From: Virgisporangium aliadipatigenens
Lineage (GTDB): Bacteria > Actinomycetota > Actinomycetes > Mycobacteriales > Micromonosporaceae
Assembly (NCBI RefSeq): GCF_016863615.1
Contig: NZ_BOPF01000051.1
Span: 1-64,000, forward strand
Length of the DNA stretch: 64,000 nt
Reading direction: 5' to 3'
Both the position numbers and the translations under genes were made by a program. Within the stretch, counting starts at the first letter, position 1. Every line of letters begins with the position of its first letter. A model generated the notes under the pieces. That model worked only from the letters and a program-made list of their open reading frames with translations. It did no database searches and was not told where the DNA came from. Positions 1 to 12,618 of the stretch are shown here, in pieces.

Positions 1-129
1 CAGGCTGGGCAGGGCGACCCCGAGCCGCTTGGCGAGGGTGGCGAGGGTGACCTGCTCCAGCCCGACCTCGTCGGCGAGCCGGGCGGCCTCGTCCACCACC
101 AGCGCCGGGGTCAGCCCCGCCCTAGGCAC
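1..129 (-). CDS. TetR-family repressor, N-terminal part (runs off the window)
   Basis: Only the first 43 codons are present. Starting at GTG 129, the peptide begins MPRAGLTPALVVDEAARLAD and goes on through VTLATLAKRLGVALPSL, the normal TetR helix-turn-helix with the second helix starting at LATLAKRLGV. The start overlaps the stop of the alpha/beta hydrolase by 8 nt (GTGCCTAG), so the two genes should be translationally coupled. Because the hydrolase promoter carries a palindrome between its -35 and -10 boxes, this repressor probably controls its own two-gene operon (inference). The ligand-binding domain is outside the window, so the inducer cannot be guessed. Confidence 0.85.
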   Translation of the reverse strand, partial: MPRAGLTPALVVDEAARLADEVGLEQVTLATLAKRLGVALPSL

Positions 130-937
130 GCGGGTACACCCGGGCCGCGAACGTGACGAGCGCCGGATTGACCACCTCGGGATTGTCGGCCATGGGGTAG
201 TGCCCGCTCTCCGGCACCATCAGCAGGTCGCCCCGCAGCGAGTCCCGCACGAACGCAGCCTCCGCGGCCGGGTCCGACCAGTCCGGGTCCTTGCTGCCCA
301 TGACCACCAGCGTAGGCGCGGTGACCTTGCCGAGCCGAACGGTGGCCGCCCCGTGGCTCGTGCGCGTCATCCGCGTGAACGACTGCCAGTGACTGCCCCG
401 CTTCCACGCGGCCTTCATGTCGGCGACGTACGTGTCGTAGTCGGCCGGCCGCCGCCCCGGGTAGAACTTCGGGTAGTAGGCGCCCCAGAAAGCCGGCCCC
501 CACGGCTTGCGCAGCAGCACCCGGGTGAGCAGCGCCAGGAACCTGTTCCCGTCCCGCACGAACGGCCCGAGCAGCGCGAGCCCGGCGATCTTCGACGGCT
601 CCTCCGCGGCGGCGCACACGGCGGCGCTGGCCCCCATCGAGTTGCCCACGATCAGCGCCGGCCCACCGAGATGGTCGACGAGCGCGAGCAGGTCCGCGGC
701 GATCGCCAGATTGTCGAAGGCGCTGAACGAGTCGTCGCTCTCACCGTGGCCCCGCAGATCCGTGGTGGCCACCCGGTAGCCCGCCTCGACCAGCGCCGGC
801 ACGGTGTACCGGAACGCGGAACGCAGCTCCGCGACCCCCGGCACGCACACGACCAGCGGGCCCTCCCCCCGAACGTCATAAGCGATCCGGCCCTCGCCGC
901 GCTGGAGATACTGCGTAACGCCGTAGCTAGTAGTCAT
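122..937 (-). CDS. alpha/beta-fold hydrolase
   Basis: A 271-residue single-domain hydrolase, probably cytosolic. It has the oxyanion and strand-3 region (VVCVPGVAELRS), a nucleophile elbow GNSMGAS, a late acid region (MGSKDPDWSD) and the catalytic His in ESGHYPMADNPE, so the Ser-Asp-His triad looks complete. The substrate is unknown; the family includes esterases, lactonases and epoxide-hydrolase-like enzymes. An open frame continues 12 codons upstream to a TTG at 973, but that TTG is the first base triplet of a good -35 box, so ATG 937 is preferred. The transcript then starts at or very near the ATG (leaderless). It forms an operon with the TetR gene downstream. Confidence 0.85.
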   Translation of the reverse strand: MTTSYGVTQYLQRGEGRIAYDVRGEGPLVVCVPGVAELRSAFRYTVPALVEAGYRVATTDLRGHGESDDSFSAFDNLAIAADLLALVDHLGGPALIVGNSMGASAAVCAAAEEPSKIAGLALLGPFVRDGNRFLALLTRVLLRKPWGPAFWGAYYPKFYPGRRPADYDTYVADMKAAWKRGSHWQSFTRMTRTSHGAATVRLGKVTAPTLVVMGSKDPDWSDPAAEAAFVRDSLRGDLLMVPESGHYPMADNPEVVNPALVTFAARVYPRA

Positions 938-944
938 AGCCGTA

Positions 945-2636
<1,692 letters not shown>

Positions 2637-2646
2637 ACTGGGCGCC

Positions 2647-2976
2647 ATGATGCGTCGAATCGTCGTGGCCCTGATGACCGCGTTCCTCGCCCTCGGCCTG
2701 GTGGCCGGGTGCAGCTCCGAGGCGGGCGACGTGTCGTGCGGCACCAGCCAGTGCACCGTCACGCTCAACCGGGGCGTGGACGCCGACGTCTCCGTGCTCG
2801 GTGTCACCGTGAAGCTCGTCTCCGTCAGCAACGGCACCGTCACCGTCGAGGTCGGCGGCAACCAGGTGCAGATCCCGGTCAGCGACGGTGAGGGCACCAG
2901 CGCCGGCAATCTCAACATCCGCGTCTCCGAGGTCACCGACGAGAAGGTGACCCTGGTCGTCACCCAGCAGAACTAG
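2647..2976 (+). CDS. small secreted lipoprotein
   Basis: A 109-residue protein with a charged start (MMRR), a hydrophobic core and the lipobox LVAGC ending at residue 22, so it should be lipidated and anchored outside the membrane. The mature part is rich in beta-branched residues and looks like a small beta sandwich; two Cys follow in VSCGTSQC. I do not recognise the family. A TAGACT -10 box at 2634-2639 stands exactly 7 nt before ATG, so the mRNA is probably leaderless. The gene is convergent with DUF4031 and the stops overlap by 4 bp. Confidence 0.8.
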   Translation: MMRRIVVALMTAFLALGLVAGCSSEAGDVSCGTSQCTVTLNRGVDADVSVLGVTVKLVSVSNGTVTVEVGGNQVQIPVSDGEGTSAGNLNIRVSEVTDEKVTLVVTQQN

Positions 2977-3239
2977 GCGTTCCGCCCCGCTGGCCGCCGC
3001 AGCCCGGCGGCGGTCAGCACCCGCACGATCTCCCGCGAGGGCACCACGACCGCCCCGAGCCAGACGGCGACGGGAAACCGGTGCGCCGGCACGTCGTAGT
3101 GATCCCGTTCGAACGCCCGCCGCGGCGCCCCGAGCGCCTCGGCGAACGCGTGCAGCTCCGCGAACGCCGTATCGCTCACCAGATGCGACCAGTCCATCCC
3201 GTGCGGCCCCGGCCAGGTGGGCCGGTCGATGAGGATCAC
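2973..3239 (-). CDS. DUF4031 domain protein
   Basis: An 88-residue protein beginning VILIDRPTWPGPHGMDWSHL, with the conserved W-P-x-H-G-x-x-W-S-H-L stretch and FERDHYDVP of the DUF4031 family, whose function is unknown. GTG 3239 overlaps the TGA of glpD (GTGA), so translation is coupled to glpD. This arrangement suggests a two-gene operon, but no functional link to glycerol metabolism can be drawn from sequence alone. Confidence 0.8.
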   Translation of the reverse strand: MILIDRPTWPGPHGMDWSHLVSDTAFAELHAFAEALGAPRRAFERDHYDVPAHRFPVAVWLGAVVVPSREIVRVLTAAGLRRPAGRNA

Positions 3240-4984
3240 GGGCGGACCGCGACCGCTGACTCGTCGTCGGGCATCTTCTGGGACCTGCGTTCGCCCTCGA
3301 TCCGGGCCAGATACGACTGGACCTGGGCGTCCCGCTCCGCGTCGGACCAGCCCAGCGGGCCGGCCATCAGCGATGCCGCGTGGGCGGCGGAGTCCACGCC
3401 GCGGTGGGTGGTCTCGATCGCCACGCGCAACCGGCGGTACAGCACGTCGTCCAGGTGCCGCGCGCCCTCGGCCGTCACGGCGTACACCACCTCGGCCGCG
3501 AGGTACTCCGGAGCGCCGGCCAGCGGGCGGCCCAAGGCCGGATCGGAGTCGATCAGCCCCAGCACGGCCGGCGTCAGCGTGCCGTAGCGCTCCAGCAGGT
3601 GTTCGACGACGCCGACCGGCACCCCGTGGCGACGGGCCAGCTCGGCACGCTGGTTCCACTGCGCGTGGTAGCCGTCGGCGCCGAGCAGCGGCAGTTCGGC
3701 GGTGGGCGAGGCCGGCACCGAACCGAGCCGCCGGGCCGCGCGGTCGACCACGTCGGCGGCCATCACGCGGTACGTCGTGTACTTGCCGCCGGCGACGAGC
3801 ATGAGGCCGAGCATCGGTTCGACGACGGCGTGCGTGCGCGACAGCGCGGAGGTGGTCTCGTCGACCGTGTGCGGGGCGCGCCGGGTGCGCGCCTCGACGG
3901 CCAGCAGCGGGCGCAGCCCGGCGTACACGCCCTCGATGTCGGCCATGGTGAGCGGCCGGTCGAGCACGGGTGCGAGCTGTTCGAGCAGGTACTCGACGTC
4001 GCGCGCGGTGGCGACCGGTTCGTCGCGGTCGAGTTTCCAGTCGGTGTCGGTGGTGCCGATGATCCAGTGGCCGCCCCAGGGGATCACGAACAGCACCGAC
4101 GACGGCGTCCGCAGGATCAGCCCCGCCTCCCCGCTGATCGCGGAGCGCGGCACCACCAGGTGTACCCCCTTGGAGGCGCGGACGCGCAGTCCGAGGTGCT
4201 CAGCGGGTTCCCCCAGAAGGGCCGAGACCGAGTCGCTCCAGACGCCCGTGGCCGCGATCACCGTGCGGGCGGCGACGTCGATGATCTCCTGACCGGCGCG
4301 GACCCGAACGCCCGTGACCTCCCGGGCGTCGCGGATTAGCGCGACGGCCGGCGCCCCCGTGAGTACACATGCACCCATCGAGGCCGCGGTGCGGGCGAGC
4401 GTCACGACGAGCCGGGCGTCGTCGACCTGGCCGTCGTAGTAGCGGATGGCGCCGGCGACGGCGTCCTCGCGCAGCGACGGGAAGAGCCGCCGTGCGGCGG
4501 TGCGCGACAGGTGCCGGTGCAGCGGCATCCCGCGCTGGCCGGTCACCGAGGCGAACGCGTCGTACACGGCCACCCCCAGCCCGTAGTAGGCCCGGTGGAA
4601 GATCCGCCGCGGCACGGACTGCTTGAGCAGCGGCACCAGGATCGGCACCGGCCGAACGAGGTGCGGGGCCAGCTTGGTGGCGAGCAGCCCGCGCTCCTTG
4701 AGCGCCTCGTGGACCAGCCCGAACTCCAGCTGTTCCAGGTAGCGCAGCCCGCCGTGGATCAGCTTCGAGGACCGGCTGGAGGTGCCGATGGCCAGGTCCC
4801 GGGCCTCCACGAGCGCCACGGACAGCCCGCGCGCCGCGGCGTCGACGGCGGCTCCGGCACCGGTCACCCCACCGCCGATGATCACCACGTCGAACTTCTC
4901 GGTCCTCAGCCGTTCGAGGTCGGCGGCCCGGCGGGCCGGGGACAACTCGCTCGCCGCGTACCGCGACCGGTCTGGATCACGCAC
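3236..4984 (-). CDS. glpD: glycerol-3-phosphate dehydrogenase, FAD-dependent
   Basis: Oxidises sn-glycerol-3-phosphate to dihydroxyacetone phosphate and passes electrons to the quinone pool at the membrane. The 582-residue protein carries the FAD-binding dinucleotide motif DVVIIGGGVTGAGAA near residue 35, then GTSSRSSKLIHGGLRYLE, the WIIGTTDTD region and a C-terminal helical domain, as in GlpD. An open frame extends 38 codons further, but that segment is Arg-rich and unconserved, so GTG 4984 (VRDPDRSRYAA) is used. Only 44 bp separate it from the divergent membrane subtilase. DUF4031 follows with a 4-bp overlap. Confidence 0.93.
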   Translation of the reverse strand: MRDPDRSRYAASELSPARRAADLERLRTEKFDVVIIGGGVTGAGAAVDAAARGLSVALVEARDLAIGTSSRSSKLIHGGLRYLEQLEFGLVHEALKERGLLATKLAPHLVRPVPILVPLLKQSVPRRIFHRAYYGLGVAVYDAFASVTGQRGMPLHRHLSRTAARRLFPSLREDAVAGAIRYYDGQVDDARLVVTLARTAASMGACVLTGAPAVALIRDAREVTGVRVRAGQEIIDVAARTVIAATGVWSDSVSALLGEPAEHLGLRVRASKGVHLVVPRSAISGEAGLILRTPSSVLFVIPWGGHWIIGTTDTDWKLDRDEPVATARDVEYLLEQLAPVLDRPLTMADIEGVYAGLRPLLAVEARTRRAPHTVDETTSALSRTHAVVEPMLGLMLVAGGKYTTYRVMAADVVDRAARRLGSVPASPTAELPLLGADGYHAQWNQRAELARRHGVPVGVVEHLLERYGTLTPAVLGLIDSDPALGRPLAGAPEYLAAEVVYAVTAEGARHLDDVLYRRLRVAIETTHRGVDSAAHAASLMAGPLGWSDAERDAQVQSYLARIEGERRSQKMPDDESAVAVRP

Positions 4985-5028
4985 GCCCCCACGGTAACCC
5001 GGTGCGCGGGGTGCGTACGTTCTTCCGT

Positions 5029-7290
5029 ATGGCCGCCGAGCGTCCCCCCACCTGGCAGATCGTGGTGACCGTCCTGGCCGGCGTGTGGGCAACCGCACTC
5101 GCGGCCGCCGGTCCCGTCGTCGGCTACCTCGCGGACCAGTACTTCGCGGTGACCGACGGCGACCACGCCTCCGGCGGGTGGGCGGTGGCGGCGACGCTGG
5201 TCGCGACGGTGCTCGCGGTGATCCCGTCCGCGCTGCTCGGTTGGCGCGGCCACGGGTCGGTGCGGCCGTTCAACCGGGCGTGGGTCCTCGCCCTCGGGGC
5301 GTCCGCCGTCCTCGCGCTCCCCCGCCTCACCCCCGTTCCGTACCACGAGTTCTATCTGGTCGAACTGGCGCTGCTGGCCGCCGTCACCAGTCGCTACCTG
5401 CGTCGGGGCACACGGCTCGCGGATCGGCCCTGGCGACGGGCACCGGCGCTCGCGGGTGGGCTGGCGATGCTGCTCCCCTGGGCGTGGCTCGGTGCGCTGG
5501 GTGGGCCCACCGAGACGGTGGCGGCGTTCCTCGCGGCGCTGGCGGTCGGCCGGCTCGCGACCGTGCTCCAGCACCGCGTGCGGATGGACGGTTCGTGGCC
5601 GCGGCGGGTGCTGCTGACCGGCCTGGCCGGGATCCCGGTGGTGGCCGCCCTCGCCGGGTCGACGGGGCTGCCGGCCGTCGCGCTGGTGCTGCTGGCGGTG
5701 TTGCCGCTGCTGGCGTTCGGCGTGGCGGCGCTGCGCCCCGGGTCGGGGCTGCTCATCGGGTTGGCGGCGGCCGGCCCGTTGGCGTTCCTCGACCCGGAGG
5801 AGGTGTCGCTGCTGCTCGGTGGCACCGAACTCCTCTGGACCCTGCTCGGGGCGGCGCTCGCGCTCGGCATCGCGCTGCTGGTCGACGCCGGGTTCGGCGC
5901 CACCTACGGCCGGCTGGCCCCGCCGCCCCGCCCGGTGGTGTATCTGGTGCTGCTCGTGACGGCGGTGGCGTTCGGGACGCTGTACGTGGGGCCGGGGCGC
6001 CCGGGCTTCCACGGCGAACGCCTCTTCGTGGTGATGTCCGCGACGGCCGACCTGTCCGGGGTGGCCGCGATCCCGGACCGCGCCGAACGCCTGCGCGAGA
6101 CGTACCGCCGCCTCGTCGCGACGGCCGACTCGTCGCAGGCCGCGCTGCGTAAGGGTTTGCGGGGGCTGCGGGTCGGCTTCACGCCGTTCTACCTCACCAA
6201 CGGCCTGGAGGTCGACGGCGGCCCGGCGGTCCGCGCGTGGCTCGACCGGCAGCCCGGGGTGCGGAAGGTCCTGAACAGCCCGCGGCTGCGCCCCCTCCCG
6301 CGGCCGCCCGGCACCGAACGCGGCACCACCACCGCCCCCGTCGGTCCACAGTGGAACATCCAGCTCGTCGGCGCCGACCGCGCCTGGGCCGAGACGGGCG
6401 CACAGGGCGCGGGCATCACGGTCGGCACCTCGGACTCCGGTGTGGACGGCCGGCATCCCTTGCTGGCCAACAGGTTCCGGGGCGGCGACGACTCCTGGTA
6501 CGACCCGTGGAACGGCACCACCACGCCGACCGACCACAATGGACACGGCACGCACACGCTCGGCACGGCCGTCGGCGACGGCGGCATCGGTGTGGCGCCT
6601 CAGGCGCAGTGGGTCGGCTGCGTCAACCTCGACCGCAACATGGGCAACCCCGCCTATTACCTGCAGTGCCTGCAGTTCATGCTGGCGCCGTTCCCGCACG
6701 GCGGCGACCCGTTGCGCGACGGCCGCCCCGAACGCGCCCCGCACATCCTCACCAACTCCTGGGGCTGCCCGAGCATCGAGGGCTGCGACAACACCGTCAT
6801 CCGGCCGGCCGTCACCGCCCTGACGACGGCCGGCGTCTACTTCGTCTCGGCGGCCGGCAACGCGGGACCCCGCTGCGGCAGCATCGACGACGAACCGGCC
6901 GTGTCGCCGGAGGCACTGGACGTCGGCGCGGTCGACCGGCAGTCGCGGCTGGCCACCTTCTCCAGCCGGGGCGACGGCCCGAGCCGGCGCGCGCCCGACG
7001 TGGTCGCCCCGGGCCAGGGCGTCCTGTCGGCCATGCCCGGCGGCACGTACGCCACGCTCGACGGCACGTCGATGGCGGCGCCGCACGTGGCCGGCGTGGT
7101 GGCGCTGATGTGGTCGGCCAACCCGGCGCTGATCGGCGACATCGCCCGCACCACCGCGATCCTGCGCGACACGGCCCGGCCGGCGACGCCCACGTACCGT
7201 TCACGCAACGAGGAGTGCGGCGGCCAGCGGTACGTCATCGGCGCCGGACTGGTCGACGCCTACGCGGCCGTGCGCGCCGCTACGGGGTAG
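5029..7290 (+). CDS. polytopic membrane protein fused to a subtilisin-like (S8) protease
   Basis: A 753-residue fusion. Residues 1-325 hold about ten hydrophobic segments (for example [48 protein letters not shown]). Residues 340-430 resemble an S8 propeptide ([16 protein letters not shown] ... [17 protein letters not shown]). The catalytic domain follows with Asp469 (GTSDSGVDG), His506 (NGHGTHTLG), the oxyanion Asn (SAAGNAG) and Ser681 (DGTSMAAPH), all intact. The protease should lie outside the cell, tethered by the membrane domain. Ordinary actinobacterial subtilases have one signal peptide or anchor, so this layout is unusual. ATG 5029 is preferred to a GTG at 5002. Convergent overlap of 11 bp with the dipeptidase. 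Confidence 0.88.
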   Translation: MAAERPPTWQIVVTVLAGVWATALAAAGPVVGYLADQYFAVTDGDHASGGWAVAATLVATVLAVIPSALLGWRGHGSVRPFNRAWVLALGASAVLALPRLTPVPYHEFYLVELALLAAVTSRYLRRGTRLADRPWRRAPALAGGLAMLLPWAWLGALGGPTETVAAFLAALAVGRLATVLQHRVRMDGSWPRRVLLTGLAGIPVVAALAGSTGLPAVALVLLAVLPLLAFGVAALRPGSGLLIGLAAAGPLAFLDPEEVSLLLGGTELLWTLLGAALALGIALLVDAGFGATYGRLAPPPRPVVYLVLLVTAVAFGTLYVGPGRPGFHGERLFVVMSATADLSGVAAIPDRAERLRETYRRLVATADSSQAALRKGLRGLRVGFTPFYLTNGLEVDGGPAVRAWLDRQPGVRKVLNSPRLRPLPRPPGTERGTTTAPVGPQWNIQLVGADRAWAETGAQGAGITVGTSDSGVDGRHPLLANRFRGGDDSWYDPWNGTTTPTDHNGHGTHTLGTAVGDGGIGVAPQAQWVGCVNLDRNMGNPAYYLQCLQFMLAPFPHGGDPLRDGRPERAPHILTNSWGCPSIEGCDNTVIRPAVTALTTAGVYFVSAAGNAGPRCGSIDDEPAVSPEALDVGAVDRQSRLATFSSRGDGPSRRAPDVVAPGQGVLSAMPGGTYATLDGTSMAAPHVAGVVALMWSANPALIGDIARTTAILRDTARPATPTYRSRNEECGGQRYVIGAGLVDAYAAVRAATG
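6345..6355. repeat. Iterated palindrome TCCACAGTGGA, copy 1
   Basis: Perfect palindrome around a central A inside the membrane subtilase, read there as codons CCA-CAG-TGG (Pro-Gln-Trp). This frame differs from most other copies in the window. Confidence 0.6.
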
Positions 7291-8356
7291 CGACGTCCTC
7301 GGTGGCGCGCAGGACGCGCAACGTGTTGTCCCAGCCCAGTTTCCGAAGCTCCACAGTGGACCATCCGCGGCTGCGCAGTTCGTCGAAGAGCAGCGGGTAG
7401 GTGGAGACGTCGGTCAGCCCGTCCGGCGTCGAGACGATCCCGTCGAAGTCGCTGCCGAGTCCCACGCAGTCCACACCCGCCACCTCGCGGACGTGTTCCA
7501 CGTGGTCGGCCACGTCCGACACCCCGCACGGCGGTTGCGGGTTGTCGCGCAGCCACACCTCCTGCGCCGTGTAGTCGTCGTGCCCCTCGAACGACGCCTC
7601 GGCCTCGACGAAGCGCTGCCACCACTCCCGGCACGGTTCGGTCAGGAACGCGGGCACGAACGCCACCATCACCACGCCCTGTGTGGCGCGCACCCGGGCC
7701 AGCACGTCGTCCGGCACGTTGCGCACGTGGCCGCAGAGGGCCAGCGCCGACGAGTGCGAGAAGAACGCCGGTGCCGCCGACACGTCCAGCACGGCGTGCA
7801 TGGTGCTCGGCGCCACGTGCGACAGGTCGGCGATCATGCCGAGGCGGTTCATCTCGCGCACCACGTCCCGCCCGAACGCGTTCAGCCCGCCCACGCCCGG
7901 CTCGTCCGTGGCGCTGTCGGCCCAGGCGGTGTTCTTGTTGTGCGTGAGCGTCATGTACCGCACACCCAGCCGGTACAACGAACGCAGCGCGCCGAGCGAG
8001 TCGCCGATGCTGTGCCCGCCCTCGGCCCCGATGAGCGAGGCGATCCGCCCCTGCGCCCGCGCACTCTCGACCTCGTCGGCCGTGGTCGCCAGCGCGAACT
8101 CCGCCGGATGGCGTTCGACCAGCCGGTGCACGATGTCGATCTGCTCCAGGGTGGCCCGAACGGCCTCCGCCCCGCTGTACTCGCACGGCACGTACACCGA
8201 CCAGAACTGCGCACCGACCCCGCCCGCGCGCAGTCGTGGTACGTCGGTGTGCATCCCGGATCCGGACAGGTCGGTCGTCACGTCGGCGTCGAGCAGGCCC
8301 CGGCTGCGCATGCGCCACGGGAGGTCGTTGTGTCCGTCGATCACAGGCACCGTCAT
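7280..8356 (-). CDS. membrane dipeptidase-type metallopeptidase (M19 family)
   Basis: A 358-residue zinc dipeptidase related to renal dipeptidase. Metal-binding and active-site regions are visible in order: DGHNDLPW at the N-terminus, [13 protein letters not shown] (bridging Glu), [25 protein letters not shown] and FFSHSSA (His ligands), then GLGSDFDG. There is no signal peptide, so it is likely cytosolic, as in many bacterial members. A TACGGT -10 box 6 nt before ATG 8356 suggests a leaderless mRNA. The family hydrolyses dipeptides, some with D-residues or beta-lactam-like bonds; the exact substrate is not visible. Confidence 0.92.
   Translation of the reverse strand: MTVPVIDGHNDLPWRMRSRGLLDADVTTDLSGSGMHTDVPRLRAGGVGAQFWSVYVPCEYSGAEAVRATLEQIDIVHRLVERHPAEFALATTADEVESARAQGRIASLIGAEGGHSIGDSLGALRSLYRLGVRYMTLTHNKNTAWADSATDEPGVGGLNAFGRDVVREMNRLGMIADLSHVAPSTMHAVLDVSAAPAFFSHSSALALCGHVRNVPDDVLARVRATQGVVMVAFVPAFLTEPCREWWQRFVEAEASFEGHDDYTAQEVWLRDNPQPPCGVSDVADHVEHVREVAGVDCVGLGSDFDGIVSTPDGLTDVSTYPLLFDELRSRGWSTVELRKLGWDNTLRVLRATEDVATP
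7350..7360. repeat. Iterated palindrome TCCACAGTGGA, copy 2
   Basis: Perfect copy inside the M19 dipeptidase gene, read on the minus strand as Ser-Thr-Val-Glu codons. Confidence 0.6.
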
Positions 8357-8452
8357 CCGGCCACCGTATCGTGAACCCTTTTCGTCGATTTTGCCCCGGT
8401 AAGCCCGTCCGGCGTTCTACCGTGAAAGAGTCTCTAGAGAGAGGGGTACCGG

Positions 8453-8713
8453 ATGGCGCGGAATCCATCGAGCGAATTCTCCGAGGACGACACCATCTCG
8501 TCGAGCGCCGCCGCCCACGGCGACGCCATGATGACCGAATCCGGCTCCATCGGGACGGACGCCTCCCTGGGTCAGCAGGGAAGCCAGGATCCCACCGGCC
8601 GGATGACAGATTCCCGCACGTCGACACAGACGGCAACCCGGTCGGGCACCACCACGGGTCGCACCGACACGCCCACGTCGATGGCGCAGAAGCGGAGCAA
8701 CAAGTCCCGCTAG
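8453..8713 (+). CDS. small Ser/Thr-rich hydrophilic protein, unknown
   Basis: An 86-residue protein with no hydrophobic stretch, extremely rich in Ser, Thr, Gly and Asp and ending in a basic tail (AQKRSNKSR). It is probably intrinsically disordered. The start is well supported: GAGAGAGGGG at 8437-8446 is a strong Shine-Dalgarno 6 nt before ATG 8453, and a strong terminator follows. I do not recognise a family. It is divergent from the dipeptidase and convergent with groEL. Confidence 0.6.
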   Translation: MARNPSSEFSEDDTISSSAAAHGDAMMTESGSIGTDASLGQQGSQDPTGRMTDSRTSTQTATRSGTTTGRTDTPTSMAQKRSNKSR

Positions 8714-8745
8714 GAACCCGGTCGTCAACCAAGGTTTGGAAAGGA

Positions 8746-8778
8746 CGAAGGGGCGGGCCCACCGGGCCCGCCCCTTCG
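8746..8778. terminator. Bidirectional terminator hairpin
   Basis: Perfect 15-bp stem (CGAAGGGGCGGGCCC and its complement) with a 3-nt ACC loop, between the small plus-strand gene and the 3' end of groEL. It can serve both. Confidence 0.85.
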
Positions 8779-8795
8779 GTTGTGTCAGACCGGAC

Positions 8796-10508
<1,713 letters not shown>

Positions 10509-10605
10509 CTAGGAGGCGACCCGCCGGTCGGGTGCGGACAGCCCGCGACGACCGGTCCCGTTACCGATGGAAGCCCACCGGCCGGAGACCCTTCCGCACC
10601 GACCT

Positions 10606-10632
10606 TTGGCACTCTACATGCGTGAGTGCCAA
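10606..10632. promoter_or_regulatory. CIRCE element 1 (HrcA operator)
   Basis: TTGGCACTC-N9-GAGTGCCAA, a perfect inverted repeat with the canonical 9-nt spacer; consensus TTAGCACTC-N9-GAGTGCTAA. It lies about 190 bp upstream of the groEL start. Confidence 0.93.
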
Positions 10633-10639
10633 CACCTGT

Positions 10640-10666
10640 TTAGCACTCTGCCGTAGCGAGTGCAAG
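10640..10666. promoter_or_regulatory. CIRCE element 2 (HrcA operator, one arm imperfect)
   Basis: TTAGCACTC-N9-GAGTGCAAG. The left arm matches the consensus exactly and the right arm departs only at its end. It starts 8 bp after the first element, giving tandem HrcA sites. Confidence 0.85.
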
Positions 10667-10818
10667 CAGAACGGAGGTGACCGGGAGGTGGCCGTCAGCC
10701 CTCAGGGGCGGCGTCGACCGCCGCACGGCGCAGCGGGAGCAGGCCACGGGAAACGACCGGGGGTCGGCACGGTCGCGCCCGAGAGAGATGCGTGACGCCC
10801 CGGGGCCCGGAACGCACG

Positions 10819-10859
10819 CGGGGCACCGGCCTCCGTCGGCTGGGAGGTGCGGTGCCCCG
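10819..10859. terminator. Terminator hairpin after the cold-shock gene
   Basis: CGGGGCACCG pairs with CGGTGCCCCG, extended inside by CCTCC/GGAGG. It lies 20 bp downstream of the csp stop codon on the minus strand. Confidence 0.75.
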
Positions 10860-10879
10860 TCAGTGGTGCGAGGTATGAG

Positions 10880-11083
10880 TCAGGGGATGACGCGGACCTT
10901 TTCCGCCTGGGGGCCCTTCTGGCCCTGCGCGATTTCGAATTCCACGCGCTGTCCGTCTTCAAGGAGCTTGTAGCCATCCATCTCGATCGCGGAGAAGTGG
11001 ACGAAGACGTCCGGCCCTCCGTCGACCGCGATGAAGCCGTAGCCCTTCTCGCTGTTGAACCACTTGACGGTGCCCTGTGCCAC
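10880..11083 (-). CDS. cold-shock protein (CspA family)
   Basis: A 67-residue single cold-shock domain that binds single-stranded nucleic acids. It has RNP1 (KGYGFIAV) and RNP2 (VFVHFSAI), the N-terminal GTVKWFN and the [17 protein letters not shown] end typical of actinobacterial CspA-like proteins. The start is GTG 11083 ([14 protein letters not shown]), supported by GAGGAAG about 7 nt upstream. The upstream 200 bp has no gene and probably holds a promoter and a long 5' leader, as is usual for this family. Confidence 0.95.
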   Translation of the reverse strand: MAQGTVKWFNSEKGYGFIAVDGGPDVFVHFSAIEMDGYKLLEDGQRVEFEIAQGQKGPQAEKVRVIP

Positions 11084-11293
11084 GGTGCACTTCCTCACTT
11101 CAATGGTGCTGGCGCCGACGCGATTAGGCCGGACACCCGACGCCACACGTCGCAGCGCCGAGACGCACGCTACACGAGGCGACCCACCGCCGCACTCCCC
11201 TGAAACGGACACGACGCCGTTCAAATGCGCGTTCCGTACGGGCCCGCATCGCCACCAGATACAACACCGCATGTCACGATGAGACATTGATGT

Positions 11294-12562
11294 TCATGCG
11301 ACCTGCGAAGAAGGTTCCTGGTGGGTCGGCAGTCGCCGCATGGTGCGCAACGGCGACAGGAACACGGGCAGGAACGTCAGGCATCCGCCGACGGCGCCGA
11401 CCCACAGCGCGGTGCGCACGGAGAACACCTCACCGAGCACGCCGCCGATCACCGCGCCCAGCGGGATCGTGCCCCAGACCAGGAACCGCATGGTGGCGTT
11501 CATCCGGCCCAGCAGGCGTTCCGGCGTCAGCCCCTGCCTGAAGCTGACCTGCACGACGTTGTAGACGACGACCCCGAACATGTACAGCATGCCGCCCACC
11601 GCGGCGGCCCACAGCAACCAGCCGGGCTCGATGAGAGGTTGCAGCAGAGCGAGCGGCGACGTGACCGCCATCGAGATCCAGATCGTCGGCCCCTCGCCGA
11701 GCAGTCCCGCTACTTTGCGTGCCACGAACGCGCCGACCAGTCCCCCGATCGCCCCCATGGACAGGAAAACACCGATGACGCCGGCCGAAAGCTTCAATTC
11801 GTCGGCGAGCAGCACCAACAGCATGGGAAAAGCTATGTTGTTCATGAGATTGGAACTGCCGGTGCACATTGCGATGGCGCGCAGAATCCGATTGCGCAGC
11901 ACGAAACGTAGGCCCTCGGCGATCTCCCGTCCGAGATGTGCGTCGGGTGCTCGTTCGGGCTTGTCCTCACGTTTGCGGATACGCTGCACGAACACGGCGG
12001 ACAGCAGAAAACTGGCGGCATCGACGGCGACCGCCACCGGTGCGGTCAACGCCTGAATGAGCAGTCCGGCCGCGGTGGGCCCACCGATCTGACTCACGCC
12101 CTGCACCGCTTGGAGCTTGGCGTTTCCCTCGACGAGATGTTCGCGGCCGACGAGATGCGGCAGATAGCTCTGGTACGCCACGTCGAAAAATACGGTGGAG
12201 ACGCCTACCAGCACCGCCACGATGTACAGCTGCGGCATGGCCAGCACGTCGGCCCACCACGCCGCCGGAACGGACCCGAGCAGCAGCGCCCGGGCGACGT
12301 CGCCGGCCATCAGGACGTTGCGGCGGCGCATCCGGTCGACCCAGGCGCCGGCCGGCAGCCCGACGACGAGGAACGCCACCGTCTCGGCGGCGGCCAGCAA
12401 CCCCACCTCGAACGGCGTGGCGTCCAGCGCGACGATGGCGACCAGCGGCAGCGCCAGGATGGTCACCTGCGTGCCGAGCTGGCTGATCGTGTCGGCGGCG
12501 AAGAGCTGCCGGAAGTCGTGATGCCTCAGCAGCCCGAGGTCGATTCTCATCCGCGCCGTCAC
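11294..12562 (-). CDS. MFS transporter, drug/macrolide efflux type
   Basis: About 420 residues with twelve predicted membrane segments; the N-terminus MRIDLGLLRHHDFRQLFAAD is typical of the MFS_3/MefA-like efflux group, and WVDRMRRRNVLMAGD is the loop 2-3 motif. It probably exports a small toxic molecule with proton antiport. GTG 12562 is used because TTGACT-N17-CACGCT ends 6 nt before it; ATG 12550 is an equal alternative. It is divergent from an ArsR-like regulator, which probably controls it (inference from gene order). Confidence 0.85.
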   Translation of the reverse strand: MTARMRIDLGLLRHHDFRQLFAADTISQLGTQVTILALPLVAIVALDATPFEVGLLAAAETVAFLVVGLPAGAWVDRMRRRNVLMAGDVARALLLGSVPAAWWADVLAMPQLYIVAVLVGVSTVFFDVAYQSYLPHLVGREHLVEGNAKLQAVQGVSQIGGPTAAGLLIQALTAPVAVAVDAASFLLSAVFVQRIRKREDKPERAPDAHLGREIAEGLRFVLRNRILRAIAMCTGSSNLMNNIAFPMLLVLLADELKLSAGVIGVFLSMGAIGGLVGAFVARKVAGLLGEGPTIWISMAVTSPLALLQPLIEPGWLLWAAAVGGMLYMFGVVVYNVVQVSFRQGLTPERLLGRMNATMRFLVWGTIPLGAVIGGVLGEVFSVRTALWVGAVGGCLTFLPVFLSPLRTMRRLPTHQEPSSQVA

Positions 12563-12618
12563 GGGACGAGCGTGGCGGAGTGATTGGGAAAAGTCAACCA
12601 GTTAGCCTGTTGGGTGTC

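Noticed and set aside
4906-7086. 726-codon minus-strand open frame
   Set aside because: It is antisense to the subtilase with its intact Asp-His-Ser triad, and its own translation is low-complexity Arg/Gly/His.
10677-10973. Small plus-strand ORF between groEL and csp
   Set aside because: It runs through the csp terminator and antisense into csp; no conserved sequence.
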